NCBI RefSeq assembly: GCF_001583695.1
Contig: NZ_LOBC01000018.1
Coordinates: forward strand, 29,854 to 93,853
Direction of reading: 5' to 3'
Source of the DNA: Bacillus wiedmannii
GTDB taxonomy: Bacteria; Bacillota; Bacilli; Bacillales; Bacillaceae_G
Length of the DNA: 64,000 nt
The notes under the pieces: model-generated
What the model saw: only the letters and a program-made list of their open reading frames with translations
Databases searched by the model: none
What the model was told of the DNA's origin: nothing
Program-made: the position numbers and the translations under genes
Shown: positions 51,018 through 61,401 of the stretch, piece by piece
How the letters are laid out: each line of letters starts with the position of its first letter
How positions within the stretch are numbered: position 1 is the first letter of the stretch

Positions 51018-52982
51018 TTATATAGTACTAAAATCTTTCGTACTATCCCCAAGAATATAGTGTGAAAACCACATCAAATTCTGCTTCATAATAGCTACAT
51101 TCATTCCTGGTTGATTAGGACTATATGCCATTCCTTTAAATATAATTAACTCTGTATCGACTTCCATATCTCTTAACCCTTCATATAGCTCATATGCATT
51201 TGTAATTGGAATTCTTGCATCCTTTTCCCCATGTTGAATTAAGGTAGGCGTACAGGCTGATTTAATATATGTCATTGGTGATGTTTTCCTATATATATCC
51301 GGATCATTCCATGGAGTATTTCCTAAATACATGCTAATAAAGTAAGGGATATCTGTATTTACATAATGGGTACTCCAGTTCGTAATTCCACCTCCAACTG
51401 AAATAGCTTTAAATCTATCACTAAATGTAGAACAGAAAGCTGATATATATCCTCCGTTACTCCATCCCATAACTCCTACTCTCTCTTTATCTACCATCCC
51501 CTTTTCAACTAGTTCATCCACTCCAGATATAATATCATCATAATCAGCAATTCCTTGTTTTCTATAGTTTGCTTTTAAAAATTCATTACCATAACCAGAA
51601 CTTCCTCTATAGTTTGGTTCTAAAACGATAAAGCCTTTTTCGATAAATTGTTCAATCGGATATTTCTCATTAAAACAGTCTGAAAATATCGGAAAGGATG
51701 CCCAAGCTGGACCACCATGGATTACTACTAATAAGGGATATTTTTTATTTGCGTCAAACTCTACTGGAGTTGATAGAACACCCTCTATTTCAAGACCATC
51801 ACTACTTTGCCATGAGATGATTTCCCTGTTGCTTTTAAGCTTGTCTTCGAAAAAGCTATTTTCATTCGTTATTTTTTTATCATCCAAATAGATTTCAAAG
51901 GTTTCATTTGTTATAGCCTTAGTATATGTTATATGATTTCCATCCCTTGTTATAGAGGCATCCATTATAAAGCTATCTACTTTTTCGCTTAACATTTCCA
52001 CAGTGCCATCCTCACATAGCAATCCAATACGGTAATTCGTTTTATCCTGCCATCTAATTAAAATTCCTTTAGCTGTCCACTGCAATGGCATAACCGTACT
52101 ATCAAAATTTGTTAAAGGTTGAATTACCTCTCTAGTATTCATATCATATATCTCTAATGTATTGTCTTGTATATGATTTCTATAGTAATCCTTCTCTCTT
52201 ATGCTTGCTGAGTAACATATTTTATCGCCCTCAGGAGAAAAGCAGACGCTCGCTCCTAACAACTTATCTATATTCATCTTTTGTAGTTCCCCAGCTTCAA
52301 CATCTAATATGTATAGATCACCATTCATATAATCGTTTAAACTTGGTGTAGCCATACATACAACCTTTTTCCTATCATTTGAAATATCAAAGTTATGTAT
52401 ATAGAAATCCTTACCGTCCGTTAGTTGATAAACACCGCTAACCTTCCGTTCCTGTTTATCGTTTTGTTTCACTTTTTCTATTTCAATGTAGTATAAACAA
52501 TTATTCTGATGTTCCTTACCTACATGATGGAAATCTCCATATCGTTCCTTACGTTTCTTTATCTCCTCACATTCTTTTGACTGTGCAATATAATAAAAAC
52601 CTTTACCAGTAGGCTCCCATTTGAATGTATTAACTCCTTCCTTCTCATCCGTAATTTGAACCTCACTACAACCGTCTATTGACTTAACAAAGATCTGATT
52701 TTTATTAGCTCCGTCACCGCCTGGACTAAGGTATGCAATGCTCTTAGAATCTGGAGACCATACTGGATGTGTACTATCTATATCCCCATTTGTTAGTCGG
52801 TAACTCTGCCCTTTATTTGTTTCATATATCCATACATGATTTCTATACGTATTGTCTTCCCAGTTAGCGCTCTTCTTAACAAATGCTACGTTTTTGCCAT
52901 CATCACTTATGTTTGTACTTGATACGGCCGGTAATGAAATAATCTCTTCTATACTTAAATATGTTTTTGCTTTCACTTTCAT
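51018..52982 (-). CDS. S9-family prolyl oligopeptidase-like protein with altered active site
   Basis: This 654-residue protein has an N-terminal seven-blade propeller-type region (repeats such as PVWSPDSKSIAYLSPGGDG and CFSPEGDKICYSAS) and a C-terminal alpha/beta hydrolase domain. The nucleophile Ser508 (GWSNGG) and Asp588 (HGEKDARIP) are clear. The usual histidine, expected in the GxGHG-type loop, is replaced: the sequence reads FKGMAYSPNQPG with Tyr620. It may be a weakened or non-peptidase member. CAAGGGGGC precedes the ATG. Single gene. Confidence 0.82.
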   Translation of the reverse strand: MKVKAKTYLSIEEIISLPAVSSTNISDDGKNVAFVKKSANWEDNTYRNHVWIYETNKGQSYRLTNGDIDSTHPVWSPDSKSIAYLSPGGDGANKNQIFVKSIDGCSEVQITDEKEGVNTFKWEPTGKGFYYIAQSKECEEIKKRKERYGDFHHVGKEHQNNCLYYIEIEKVKQNDKQERKVSGVYQLTDGKDFYIHNFDISNDRKKVVCMATPSLNDYMNGDLYILDVEAGELQKMNIDKLLGASVCFSPEGDKICYSASIREKDYYRNHIQDNTLEIYDMNTREVIQPLTNFDSTVMPLQWTAKGILIRWQDKTNYRIGLLCEDGTVEMLSEKVDSFIMDASITRDGNHITYTKAITNETFEIYLDDKKITNENSFFEDKLKSNREIISWQSSDGLEIEGVLSTPVEFDANKKYPLLVVIHGGPAWASFPIFSDCFNEKYPIEQFIEKGFIVLEPNYRGSSGYGNEFLKANYRKQGIADYDDIISGVDELVEKGMVDKERVGVMGWSNGGYISAFCSTFSDRFKAISVGGGITNWSTHYVNTDIPYFISMYLGNTPWNDPDIYRKTSPMTYIKSACTPTLIQHGEKDARIPITNAYELYEGLRDMEVDTELIIFKGMAYSPNQPGMNVAIMKQNLMWFSHYILGDSTKDFSTI

Positions 52983-53185
52983 ATAATAAGCCCCCTTGTA
53001 ATGTCCATGAATCTATCGGCTCTTCTCTTCATAATAAAGAAAATTGTTCACTGCTACTTAAAATAGTAACGAAAAATTCAGATAAATAAAAGTGGTTCTA
53101 TTCCAAATCCGATAAAGTAAAATTTTAATTAGTAGGATTCTGTCCACCTACCAATTTTAGATGTTCTTTTTTGGCACAAAAATAC

Positions 53186-53213
53186 CCCTTTAGATAACAT
53201 ATCTAAAGGGGTA
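53186..53213. terminator. Palindromic hairpin in a gene-free stretch
   Basis: ACCCCTTTAGATA pairs with its complement around ACAT; on the minus strand T residues follow. No gene is close enough to assign it. The 566-base gap from 52983 to 53548 holds this, a second hairpin and a palindrome, and no ORF that I can support. Confidence 0.4.
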
Positions 53214-53293
53214 CAAATTCGTAAATTTATTTCAAATCCACAACTATATGTATAGTGATAATAAAGTTATTGAATTTTGATTAAAAAAGATAA

Positions 53294-53332
53294 GAGCCTT
53301 ACTACATTCTATATGCAGCAAGGCTCTTTAAA
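53294..53332. terminator. Second hairpin in the same gap
   Basis: AAGAGCCTT pairs with AAGGCTCTT with an imperfect inner stem (ACTACAT/ATGCAGC). T-run is short. Confidence 0.4.
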
Positions 53333-53402
53333 GTTGTTTCAAATTATATCCATCTGCTTATGTAATGCTTAAAAAATGGATAATAAAGTTGTTTACTTCT
53401 TA

Positions 53403-53428
53403 TTAAACTAACGCCCCCGTTAGTTTAA
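53403..53428. promoter_or_regulatory. Operator-like palindrome upstream of the serine hydrolase gene
   Basis: TTAAACTAACG, four C, then CGTTAGTTTAA: perfect 11-bp arms. It lies about 120 bases before the start codon and is not followed by T residues. A binding site is possible. Confidence 0.45.
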
Positions 53429-53548
53429 GTGTAACTCTTCACAATTATTTGATATTATATAGATAAATAGAAAGATAAATTAGAATTTGGTTTATAGTTA
53501 TAAAAATAAGTTATTTATACCCTTATAATTCTTCAAAAAGGAGAGTGT

Positions 53549-54997
53549 ATGAAAAAAACTATTGTTTTTGTATTAACGATATTTATATTATTCTCAGGAT
53601 TTGCAACACAAAGTTATGCGTTGTCAGATTCGAAATCTGTGGCAATACAAGCATTGCTAGATGATGCCTGTCGTACGTCAGGTGTGCCTGGAATGTCACT
53701 CTCAATACTTGCTGATGGTGAAGTGTTCTACTTTTCTTCTGGGTATGCAGATCTTGAAAAGGGACTGTCTGCAAGTGAAAATACACTCTATGAGTTGGCC
53801 TCGGTGAGTAAAGCTTTTACTGGTATGGGGATTTTGCTATTGGAAGAGCAAGGGCTGCTATCAATGACTGACCCTATCCAAAAATATTTACCTTGGTTTA
53901 CGTTAAAGTATCAAGGTAAACCTGTTGATATGCAAAACCTTACACTAAATAACTTTCTTCACCATACCAGCGGCCTAACAAATATTAGACATCTTCAAAA
54001 TATTCCACAAGGTAATACGCCTGATATGTTGCAAAAGACTGTGGAAACGCTGGTAGATGCAGAATTGGCGTTCTCTCCTGGTGAACAATATAACTATGGA
54101 ACCGTTAATTATGACGTATTGGGTTTGGTTATTGAGATTGTATCACGACAAAGCTATGAAGACTTTATGAAGGAGCAGGTATTTCTACCCTTAGGTCTTC
54201 ACCAGACGTATGTTTATAAAGAAGATGCTCAAGCCACTGGACAGTTAGCACAGGGTTACCGTTCTTCCTTTTTTATAACAACTCCATTTAACGCTCCGTA
54301 TTATACTGGGAATAAACCTGCCGGCTATATCATTTCTAATACAAAAGATATGGCGCGTTGGATGGGCATACAGATGGGTATCGTGCAGGACATACCCGAA
54401 ATATTTCACAGGGCCATCGAAAAATCACATAGGGGTGATATGTCTGTTTCGGCTGTCAATGATATGTATTATGCGGCAGGTTGGTCGGTAAACGCCGAAC
54501 AAACGTTTATAGAACACACTGGGGGTAATCCAAATTTTAGTACCAAAGTAGCCATACTGCCAAATGAAAGAACAGCCATCTGCTTACTGAGCAACGGCGC
54601 AAATACCAATATAAACCTGGTACTACAAGTTAAAAATATATTAAACGGCAATCTAACTCAGTCATATGAGATAAGTGGCACACAGCTTTTGGACATCATT
54701 TTGTCGTCTACCACAATTATTCTTTGCCTATTAGCCGTTCTGTTATTTTTCTTAGGATTAAGAAAAGGGAAAACGAATGAGCAGCAGCCAATGACAAAAA
54801 AGAGAACAATCGTAACAATTATTTTCCTAATCGCTACGATTGCCCAGTGTATAATGTTTTTTGCCTTCGATTGGTCAACGATACTTATTTGGCAAACATA
54901 TAGTGTTCTTACAGCTTTAATTTCGTCAACATTATTAACAGCAAGCATTACTTGGTTTGTATATACTCACCGATTAGATGCCTCGGTCCGAAAATAA
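53549..54997 (+). CDS. Beta-lactamase-like serine hydrolase with C-terminal membrane spans
   Basis: This 482-residue protein has a signal peptide (cleavage near SYA), then a class C/D-alanyl carboxypeptidase domain: Ser85-Val-Ser-Lys88 (SxxK), a YNYGTVNY segment and the HTGG motif that replaces KTG. From about residue 380 three or four membrane spans follow. AAAGGAGAG precedes the ATG. It resembles FmtA/EstB/PbpX-like proteins that act on the wall or on esters rather than giving antibiotic resistance. Its GC is somewhat higher than its neighbours, which hints at transfer but is weak evidence. Confidence 0.82.
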   Translation: MKKTIVFVLTIFILFSGFATQSYALSDSKSVAIQALLDDACRTSGVPGMSLSILADGEVFYFSSGYADLEKGLSASENTLYELASVSKAFTGMGILLLEEQGLLSMTDPIQKYLPWFTLKYQGKPVDMQNLTLNNFLHHTSGLTNIRHLQNIPQGNTPDMLQKTVETLVDAELAFSPGEQYNYGTVNYDVLGLVIEIVSRQSYEDFMKEQVFLPLGLHQTYVYKEDAQATGQLAQGYRSSFFITTPFNAPYYTGNKPAGYIISNTKDMARWMGIQMGIVQDIPEIFHRAIEKSHRGDMSVSAVNDMYYAAGWSVNAEQTFIEHTGGNPNFSTKVAILPNERTAICLLSNGANTNINLVLQVKNILNGNLTQSYEISGTQLLDIILSSTTIILCLLAVLLFFLGLRKGKTNEQQPMTKKRTIVTIIFLIATIAQCIMFFAFDWSTILIWQTYSVLTALISSTLLTASITWFVYTHRLDASVRK

Positions 54998-55043
54998 GTA
55001 CAATGTTAAGTAAATAAATCTTAATTTATCGATATCCTTAATT

Positions 55044-55074
55044 AAAAAAACAGAAGACACCTCGGTGTCTTCTG
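55044..55074 (-). terminator. Probable terminator of glmS
   Basis: CAGAAGACACC pairs with GGTGTCTTCTG; seven T follow on the minus strand. It is about 170 bases past the glmS stop. The gap has no gene that I can support. Confidence 0.65.
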
Positions 55075-55242
55075 TAATGTCATCGACACTTCTCCTAGTT
55101 AAACCCACTTGCTATTTCTTCCACTAACTTGCCTCGTTAGTAGAAGGATTTTTAAACAACTATATTATTTTTTAAATGACTTTATTGTAAATTAAACAAC
55201 TTTATTATCTCTGTACACTATATTTATTAACCTACTAATCTC

Positions 55243-57045
55243 CTACTCAACAGTAACAGACTTAGCTAAGTTACGTGGCTTATCAACGTCACATTCGCGG
55301 TGAAGTGCCGCGTAGTATGAGATAAGTTGGAATGGAATAACTGCTACTAGCGGTGCTAGTGCTTCGTGTACAGCTGGTAATACGAAGCTGTCACCTTCCA
55401 TTTCTAAGCCTTTCATTGAGATGATACATGGGTTAGCTCCGCGTGCTACTACTTCTTTCACGTTACCACGAATTCCAAGGTTTACGTGCTCTTGTGTAGC
55501 AAGTGCGATAACTGGTGTACCGTTTTCGATTAAGGCGATTGTACCGTGTTTTAATTCTCCTCCAGCAAATCCTTCTGCTTGGATGTAAGAGATTTCTTTT
55601 AGCTTTAACGCACCTTCTAATCCTACGTAGAAGTCTACGCTACGTCCGATGAAGAAACAGTTACGAGTTGTTGCTAAAAATTGTTTTGCTAATGCGTCCA
55701 TTTCTTCTTTTTGATCACAAAGTTCTATCATTGCATTTGCTACAAGTCCTAATTCGTGTGTTAAATCGAAATCAAGAACTTCGCCTTTTGCTTTAGCAAT
55801 GTCCGCAGCTAAAATTGAAAGTACTGCAAGTTGTGCTGTGTACGCTTTCGTTGATGCAACTGCGATTTCTGGTCCCGCGTATAACGGAAGTGTGTAATCA
55901 GCTTCACGAGAAAGTGTAGAACCAGGTACGTTTGTAATCGTTAATGCTTTATGCCCCATTTCATTTGTTTGCACAAGTACTGCACGGCTATCAGCTGTTT
56001 CACCACTTTGTGAAATATAAATGAAGAATGGTCTTTCTGTTAATAATGGCATGTTATAAGAGAATTCACTTGCTACATGCACTTCAACTGGCATTTTTGC
56101 AAACTTCTCGATAAATTGTTTTCCAACAAGACCTGCATGATAACTTGTTCCACATGCAATGATGTAAATACGATCGCTATCTAAAATCGCATTGCGGATG
56201 TCTGCATTCAGTTCAATCTCGCCACTTTCATCTTGATACTTTTGAATTATATTACGGATTACAAGTGGTTGCTCATCGATTTCTTTAAGCATGAAATGAG
56301 GGTATGTTCCTTTTTCAATATCACTTGCGTCTAATTCCGCTGTAAACGGTGCACGTTCAATCGTTTCACCTTGTAAGTTTTTAATTGTAATACTTTCTTT
56401 CGTTACGATTACGATTTCTTTATCCATTAACTCAATAAATTGATCTGTAACTTGTAACATCGCCATAGCGTCGCTCGCCACAACATTAAAGTTGTCACCA
56501 ACACCTACTAATAGCGGGCTTTTGTTTTTAGCAACATAAATCATGTTTGGATTTTCAGCATCAAGTAATCCGATCGCATAAGAGCCATGTAAAAGAGATA
56601 GCGTATTACGGAACGCTTCTTCTACACTTAGTCCTGTGCTCACTTGTTGTTCCATAAGCTGTACGATAATCTCTGTATCCGTTTCACTTACGAACGTTAC
56701 ATCTTGTAAATATTCTTTTTTCACTAATTCATAGTTTTCAATTACACCGTTATGAACTAGTGTAAAGCGTTTTGATGTACTTTGATGCGGATGCGCGTTT
56801 ACTTTGCTTGGAACACCATGTGTAGCCCAGCGTGTGTGACCGATTCCCACGCTTGCTGCTACGTTCTCATCTACGATTTCGCGAAGTTTTGCAATACGAC
56901 CTTTTTCTTTGTATACAACAACACCGTTCTCTGCTTGTACTGCAATACCTGCTGAATCATATCCACGATATTCTAGCTTTTCTAAACCTTTTAATAAAAT
57001 TTCCTTTGCATCTTGCTCTCCAATAAATCCTACGATTCCACACAT
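55243..57045 (-). CDS. glmS: Glutamine--fructose-6-phosphate aminotransferase (glucosamine-6-phosphate synthase)
   Basis: This 600-residue enzyme makes glucosamine-6-phosphate for peptidoglycan. The N-terminal glutaminase domain has catalytic Cys2 (MCGIVGFIG); two SIS sugar-binding domains follow ([18 protein letters not shown] and [12 protein letters not shown]). The protein ends [12 protein letters not shown], as in relatives. Expression is controlled by a self-cleaving ribozyme in the leader, which senses the product. Just before the ATG the sequence AACGGCGACTAAAC has no good ribosome site, which is unusual for so important a gene. It follows glmM and its terminator on the same strand. 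Confidence 0.97.
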   Translation of the reverse strand: MCGIVGFIGEQDAKEILLKGLEKLEYRGYDSAGIAVQAENGVVVYKEKGRIAKLREIVDENVAASVGIGHTRWATHGVPSKVNAHPHQSTSKRFTLVHNGVIENYELVKKEYLQDVTFVSETDTEIIVQLMEQQVSTGLSVEEAFRNTLSLLHGSYAIGLLDAENPNMIYVAKNKSPLLVGVGDNFNVVASDAMAMLQVTDQFIELMDKEIVIVTKESITIKNLQGETIERAPFTAELDASDIEKGTYPHFMLKEIDEQPLVIRNIIQKYQDESGEIELNADIRNAILDSDRIYIIACGTSYHAGLVGKQFIEKFAKMPVEVHVASEFSYNMPLLTERPFFIYISQSGETADSRAVLVQTNEMGHKALTITNVPGSTLSREADYTLPLYAGPEIAVASTKAYTAQLAVLSILAADIAKAKGEVLDFDLTHELGLVANAMIELCDQKEEMDALAKQFLATTRNCFFIGRSVDFYVGLEGALKLKEISYIQAEGFAGGELKHGTIALIENGTPVIALATQEHVNLGIRGNVKEVVARGANPCIISMKGLEMEGDSFVLPAVHEALAPLVAVIPFQLISYYAALHRECDVDKPRNLAKSVTVE

Positions 57046-57232
57046 GTTTAGTCGCCGTTACAAATGCTTACATTGCTCTGCGAACATGTAACGACATAGT
57101 CCGATACCATTTTTATTTATACTAAAAAACGGATTACATATTGCTAGCCCTGTAAGCTTGCAACGGCTTTCACCTTCCTCTCGATTGGGTTTAAGTCCGT
57201 ATATACTTATACAGCTAGTTTGTATCCGTTCC

Positions 57233-57386
57233 TTTTCTCTCATCACACTTTCACCTTTGTCCACTAAGTCACCTTAATGATTTAAGTAAAAGCTTGCGGT
57301 TGTGATGAACAACCGGGAGTCATCCGCCGAAATCTCGATAAACTCCACCTCGTCAACTACACTACTTGTAGTTCTGGCGCTTCTAT
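57233..57386 (-). ncRNA. glmS ribozyme-riboswitch
   Basis: On the minus strand: GCGCCAGAACTACAAGTAGT, GTTGACGAGGTGGAG, TTTATCGAGATTTCGGCGGA, TGACTCCCGGTTG, TCATCACAACCGCAAGC and ACTTAAATCATTAAGGTGAC. These are the conserved pairing and active-core blocks of the glmS ribozyme, which cleaves itself upstream of GCGCC when glucosamine-6-phosphate binds. The boundary at its 3-prime end is approximate. Confidence 0.95.
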
Positions 57387-57425
57387 AATTTACAATATTT
57401 CCTTTGAGAAAAAGAACAAGACCAT

Positions 57426-57453
57426 CTTATAACAAACATAGATAAACCGTCAA
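57426..57453 (-). promoter_or_regulatory. Promoter of glmS
   Basis: On the minus strand TTGACG, 16 bp, TATAAG, about 40 bases before the ribozyme core. Confidence 0.6.
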
Positions 57454-57484
57454 TGAAATTTTTTTCATCGTCTATAAAACATAT

Positions 57485-57517
57485 GAAAAAGGAGCACTTC
57501 TTGTGCTCCCTTTTCAT
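57485..57517 (-). terminator. Terminator after glmM
   Basis: AAAGGGAGCAC pairs with GTGCTCCTTTTT around AAGAA. Confidence 0.8.
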
Positions 57518-57529
57518 AAATTTATTGAA

Positions 57530-58876
57530 TTATTCAGCGCCAACTTCAGCTTTCACAACTTCTACAATACGATGTACATATGCGTCACAAACTTCTTGTG
57601 TTGGTGCTTCTGCCATTACACGAATAAGTGGCTCTGTTCCAGATGGACGAACAAGAATGCGGCCATCACCGTTCATTTCTTCCTCTACAACACGAATAAT
57701 ATCTTTAATTTTTTCATTTTCTAATGCTAGTTTTTTATCTGTTACACGAACGTTTACTAGTAATTGTGGGAATTTTGTCATCTCACCTGCAAGCTCAGAT
57801 AATGGTTTTTTCGTCATTTTCATGATGTTCACCAATTGAAGTGCACTTAACATTCCATCACCAGTTGTAATGTAATCAAGTAAGATAATATGACCCGATT
57901 GTTCTCCACCTAAGTTGTAACCACCACGCTTCATCTCTTCCATTACGTAACGGTCACCAACTGCTGTTTTATCACTTGTGATATTGTTAGCTTCAAGTGC
58001 TTTGTAGAAACCTAAGTTACTCATAACAGTTGAAACGACTGTATTATGCTTTAGTTGACCAGTTTCTTTCATGTACTTCGCACAAATAAACATAATTTGA
58101 TCGCCATCAACGATGTTTCCTTTTTCATCTACAGCGATTAAACGGTCACCATCACCATCAAAGGCAAGACCGATATCAGCGCCTTTATCTTTTACTAATT
58201 TAGCTAATACTTCTGGATGCGTAGAACCTACTCCATCGTTAATGTTCATACCGTTTGGTGAAGTTCCCATTGTTGAAATATCAGCCTCTAAATCCGCAAA
58301 TAAGTATGGAGCTAAAGAAGACGTAGCACCATGCGCACAATCTAAAGCGATATGTAAACCAGAGAAATCTTCCTCTACAGTTTGTTTAATATATTGTAAA
58401 TATTTTTGTCCGCCTTCAAAATAATCACTCACTTGTCCAAGATTCGTACCTGTTGGACGTGGTAGTTCATCAACTTCTTTGTCTAATAAAGCTTCGATTT
58501 CTGCTTCTTGCTCATCTGTTAATTTAAAACCGTCAGAACCGAAGAATTTGATTCCGTTATCCTGTACTGGATTATGAGATGCAGAAATCATAACACCTGC
58601 TTGTGCATCTAACGCTTTTGTTAAATAAGCAACACCTGGTGTAGAAATAACACCAAGGCGCATTACTTCTGCTCCAGTTGATAATAGACCTGCTACTAAA
58701 GCTCCTTCTAACATATGTCCTGATATACGTGTATCACGGCCGATAATTACTTTTGGACGATCTGTATCTTTTGTTAATACATAACCACCAAAACGTCCAA
58801 TTTTGAACGCTAATTCAGGTGTTAACTCCTGGTTCGCAACCCCGCGTACTCCATCTGTACCAAAATATTTACCCAT
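57530..58876 (-). CDS. glmM: Phosphoglucosamine mutase
   Basis: This 448-residue enzyme converts glucosamine-6-phosphate to glucosamine-1-phosphate for UDP-GlcNAc. The phosphoserine loop ISASHNP (Ser100), metal loop DGDGDR, sugar loop GGEQSGH and phosphate loop RPSGTEP are all present. AAGGAGCG precedes the ATG, inside the ybbR 3-prime end, with an 8-base overlap. It ends the cdaA-ybbR-glmM operon, an arrangement in which CdaR (YbbR) and GlmM also modulate the c-di-AMP synthase CdaA. Confidence 0.96.
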   Translation of the reverse strand: MGKYFGTDGVRGVANQELTPELAFKIGRFGGYVLTKDTDRPKVIIGRDTRISGHMLEGALVAGLLSTGAEVMRLGVISTPGVAYLTKALDAQAGVMISASHNPVQDNGIKFFGSDGFKLTDEQEAEIEALLDKEVDELPRPTGTNLGQVSDYFEGGQKYLQYIKQTVEEDFSGLHIALDCAHGATSSLAPYLFADLEADISTMGTSPNGMNINDGVGSTHPEVLAKLVKDKGADIGLAFDGDGDRLIAVDEKGNIVDGDQIMFICAKYMKETGQLKHNTVVSTVMSNLGFYKALEANNITSDKTAVGDRYVMEEMKRGGYNLGGEQSGHIILLDYITTGDGMLSALQLVNIMKMTKKPLSELAGEMTKFPQLLVNVRVTDKKLALENEKIKDIIRVVEEEMNGDGRILVRPSGTEPLIRVMAEAPTQEVCDAYVHRIVEVVKAEVGAE

Positions 58877-60338
58877 TATGATTCGCTCCTTTTTCTGGCT
58901 CTTTTTGATTATCTACTGTTGGCTCTTGACTAGTTTCTTTTTCTTTATCTTTATTTTGTTCCTGTTCCGTGTCAGGCTTAGGTTCAGGTTCAGGATTTTT
59001 TGGTTTTTCAGTTTGATTATCTTGGTTATTATTTGAATCTGGTTTTTCACCGTTACCCTGTACTTCTTTATCTGGATTTTCTTTCTTCACAATTGTGACT
59101 TTAGCACTTTTTTGCTTTGGCTCTATTGAAATATTACCAGGACCGCTCACTTGAATAGAAACATCCTTCGTCCCCGGAGATACATTTTGCAGATTAATGG
59201 CTGCTGTTATTTGAGCAGCTGTTATTTTATCTACTATACTTGTTTCTCCTGAAATATCAACGCTTATCTTCCCATCTTGCGGTGAAAGTAGCTGGGCCGT
59301 AACATCTTTAGAAAGTCCATTTTTTTGAATTGATATACCATCAATCGTTCTTGTTTTCGTTTGTTTTGTTTTTTGCACTCCTACCGAAACCTTCACTTGA
59401 TTCGGTTTTGCACTTGTTACACCCTTTGGCAATAAAACAGAGGTATCGAATGTTGTAGACTCTGTCAATTGACTAAGATCTACTTCGACCCCCTCTATCG
59501 ATTGTATATTATCCAAGATATCTTTTGGACCTGCTATTGTTACTTCTCTCGGCTCAATGCTAATATTTGTAACGGCCAATCCTTCTGGTAAACTCCCCTT
59601 TTTCGTATACGTTACAGGAACAGTTTTTTCAGTATTATTGGCCGTAGCTTGCGTCGCCACATTCAATGTTACACTAATTTTAGATGGACTCGTTCTTACA
59701 TTTAAACGTTTTCCTTCTCTATTGTATAATGTAACTTCGGCTGTTTTTGTAACAGTTTTATTAACACCTTTTAAATCAATATACGCCTTAGCAGATGAAA
59801 TACTTTCAATTTCTTCTTTCGTCCCAACTACCTCAACAGTATCAGGTTTAATGTTTGATTTTTCAAGAGTTGAACCCGCTGGCATTTGATCCTCATTTGA
59901 TAATTTTAAGTCTACATGAACGTATTTTCTCGCTTTTTCATGTAGAGTAATTTTAATTGTTGATGGCTGAACTGTTCCTTTCACATCATCTGGAAGCCCG
60001 TTCGTTTTCAAAGAAACTTCATAAGTTCCTTTTTCGCTATCTCTCAAATCAACTGGTATATCAAATTGTTTTTTCGCTTTTGCTGTAGCAACTGCTGCTT
60101 TTGGGCCCTCTAACTTCACCTTAACGCCCTCTGACGGAATACCACTTACAATATATTTCTCTTCATCATACTTAAGGTTAATCCCATAATTAGTTAAGGT
60201 TTCTTTCGCATCATTTGCGAAAGGTAGTATCCCCGATGTCGTATTTTTTTCAGTTAAAGTCGCTGACATAAAAAGCATACACGCCAATAGTAATGAGATC
60301 CCTTTTAAAAACCAATGATTCTCCATTAACTTATCCAT
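58869..60338 (-). CDS. ybbR: YbbR-domain protein (CdaA regulator CdaR)
   Basis: This 489-residue protein has a membrane span ([19 protein letters not shown]) and about four YbbR repeats outside (the pattern [19 protein letters not shown], then [18 protein letters not shown]). The C-terminal 75 residues are low-complexity (K, E, P, Q, N, D) and may be a disordered tether. I start at ATG 60338 after GGAGGAG; it overlaps cdaA by 8 bases. In Bacillus CdaR stimulates CdaA. Confidence 0.9.
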   Translation of the reverse strand: MDKLMENHWFLKGISLLLACMLFMSATLTEKNTTSGILPFANDAKETLTNYGINLKYDEEKYIVSGIPSEGVKVKLEGPKAAVATAKAKKQFDIPVDLRDSEKGTYEVSLKTNGLPDDVKGTVQPSTIKITLHEKARKYVHVDLKLSNEDQMPAGSTLEKSNIKPDTVEVVGTKEEIESISSAKAYIDLKGVNKTVTKTAEVTLYNREGKRLNVRTSPSKISVTLNVATQATANNTEKTVPVTYTKKGSLPEGLAVTNISIEPREVTIAGPKDILDNIQSIEGVEVDLSQLTESTTFDTSVLLPKGVTSAKPNQVKVSVGVQKTKQTKTRTIDGISIQKNGLSKDVTAQLLSPQDGKISVDISGETSIVDKITAAQITAAINLQNVSPGTKDVSIQVSGPGNISIEPKQKSAKVTIVKKENPDKEVQGNGEKPDSNNNQDNQTEKPKNPEPEPKPDTEQEQNKDKEKETSQEPTVDNQKEPEKGANHNG

Positions 60339-61152
60339 GACGCTTTCTCCTCCAATTCCATAAAGACGAAGAAGTCGTTTTTTCGCTCGCACTAAATTCA
60401 GCTAACAACATATCTTTCAGTTGTTCTGTCTTCAAATCACGATGCAACTTACCATTTTTCGTTAAAGAAATTTGGCCAGTTTCTTCCGACACAACTACTG
60501 TAATACTATCAGTAACTTCACTAACTCCCATTGCAGCGCGATGCCTAGTTCCTAGTTCCTTAGAGATAAACGGACTTTCCGATAACGGAAGATAACACGC
60601 TGCTGCTTTAATGGTACTTCCTTGCATAATAACCGCTCCATCGTGAAGAGGTGTATTAGGAATGAAAATATTAATAAGTAATTCCGATGATACGTGTGCA
60701 TTTAGCGGAATACCTGTTTCCACATAATCACCCATACCGGTCTCTTTTGACAAAGTAATTAATGCACCAATTCTACGTTTCCCCATATATTCCGTTGCTT
60801 TCGCTATCGCTGTTGCAACGATTTCAGGTTCATCATCCTCATGAGTTCCAACACGCGAAAATAAACTCCCGCGTCCTAGCTGCTCAAGTGCTCTTCGCAA
60901 TTCTGGCTGAAAAATAATAATAACGGCTAAAAATCCCCACGTTAATACTTGCTCAGTTAGCCAATAAAGCGTATGCAATTCAAGGAAAATACTGATCATC
61001 CGAACGACAATAATAACTGTAATCCCTTTTAAAAGTTGAACAGCTTTCGTCCCTCGGATTATGAGAATTAGCTTATATATAATAAACCATACAACGGCAA
61101 TATCTAATACCGTACTAAGATATTTCAAAATGGTCGTATCTTCAAAAGGCAT
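60331..61152 (-). CDS. cdaA: Diadenylate cyclase (c-di-AMP synthase)
   Basis: This 273-residue protein has three membrane spans and a DAC domain with the DGA motif (Asp171-Gly172-Ala173) and RHR motif (Arg203-His204-Arg205), the catalytic pair that condenses two ATP into c-di-AMP. GGAGGAAG precedes the ATG. The operon with ybbR and glmM links turgor and potassium control to wall precursor supply. Confidence 0.96.
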   Translation of the reverse strand: MPFEDTTILKYLSTVLDIAVVWFIIYKLILIIRGTKAVQLLKGITVIIVVRMISIFLELHTLYWLTEQVLTWGFLAVIIIFQPELRRALEQLGRGSLFSRVGTHEDDEPEIVATAIAKATEYMGKRRIGALITLSKETGMGDYVETGIPLNAHVSSELLINIFIPNTPLHDGAVIMQGSTIKAAACYLPLSESPFISKELGTRHRAAMGVSEVTDSITVVVSEETGQISLTKNGKLHRDLKTEQLKDMLLAEFSASEKTTSSSLWNWRRKRHG

Positions 61153-61243
61153 GCTAACCCTTCCTCCTACTTACGAGCAATTCTATCCATATATTGAAAT
61201 ATTGTTTTATGCTCTATCTGTATGTATTTCCAACAACTAGTTA

Positions 61244-61271
61244 ATTATACCATACATGAAACAAACGACAA
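61244..61271 (-). promoter_or_regulatory. Promoter of the cdaA operon
   Basis: On the minus strand TTGTCG, 16 bp, TATAAT, about 90 bases before the start codon. Confidence 0.65.
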
Positions 61272-61366
61272 TTACAAACAACCCCCCTTTAGTCTAAATT
61301 GGTAAGATGTCAAACATTATTATCGTACAGTATAATATAAATCATTATTATACGCTTATTTTCAAA

Positions 61367-61395
61367 TAAAAAAAGCAACTTCTCAGTTGCTTTTC
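61367..61395 (-). terminator. Terminator of rocF
   Basis: AAAAGCAACT pairs with AGTTGCTTTT and a T-run follows on the minus strand. Confidence 0.8.
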
Positions 61396-61401
61396 TTACA
61401 T

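Noticed and set aside
57058-57264. A 68-codon frame between the glmS ribozyme and glmS
   Set aside because: It overlaps the ribozyme end, has no recognisable product and its composition looks non-coding.
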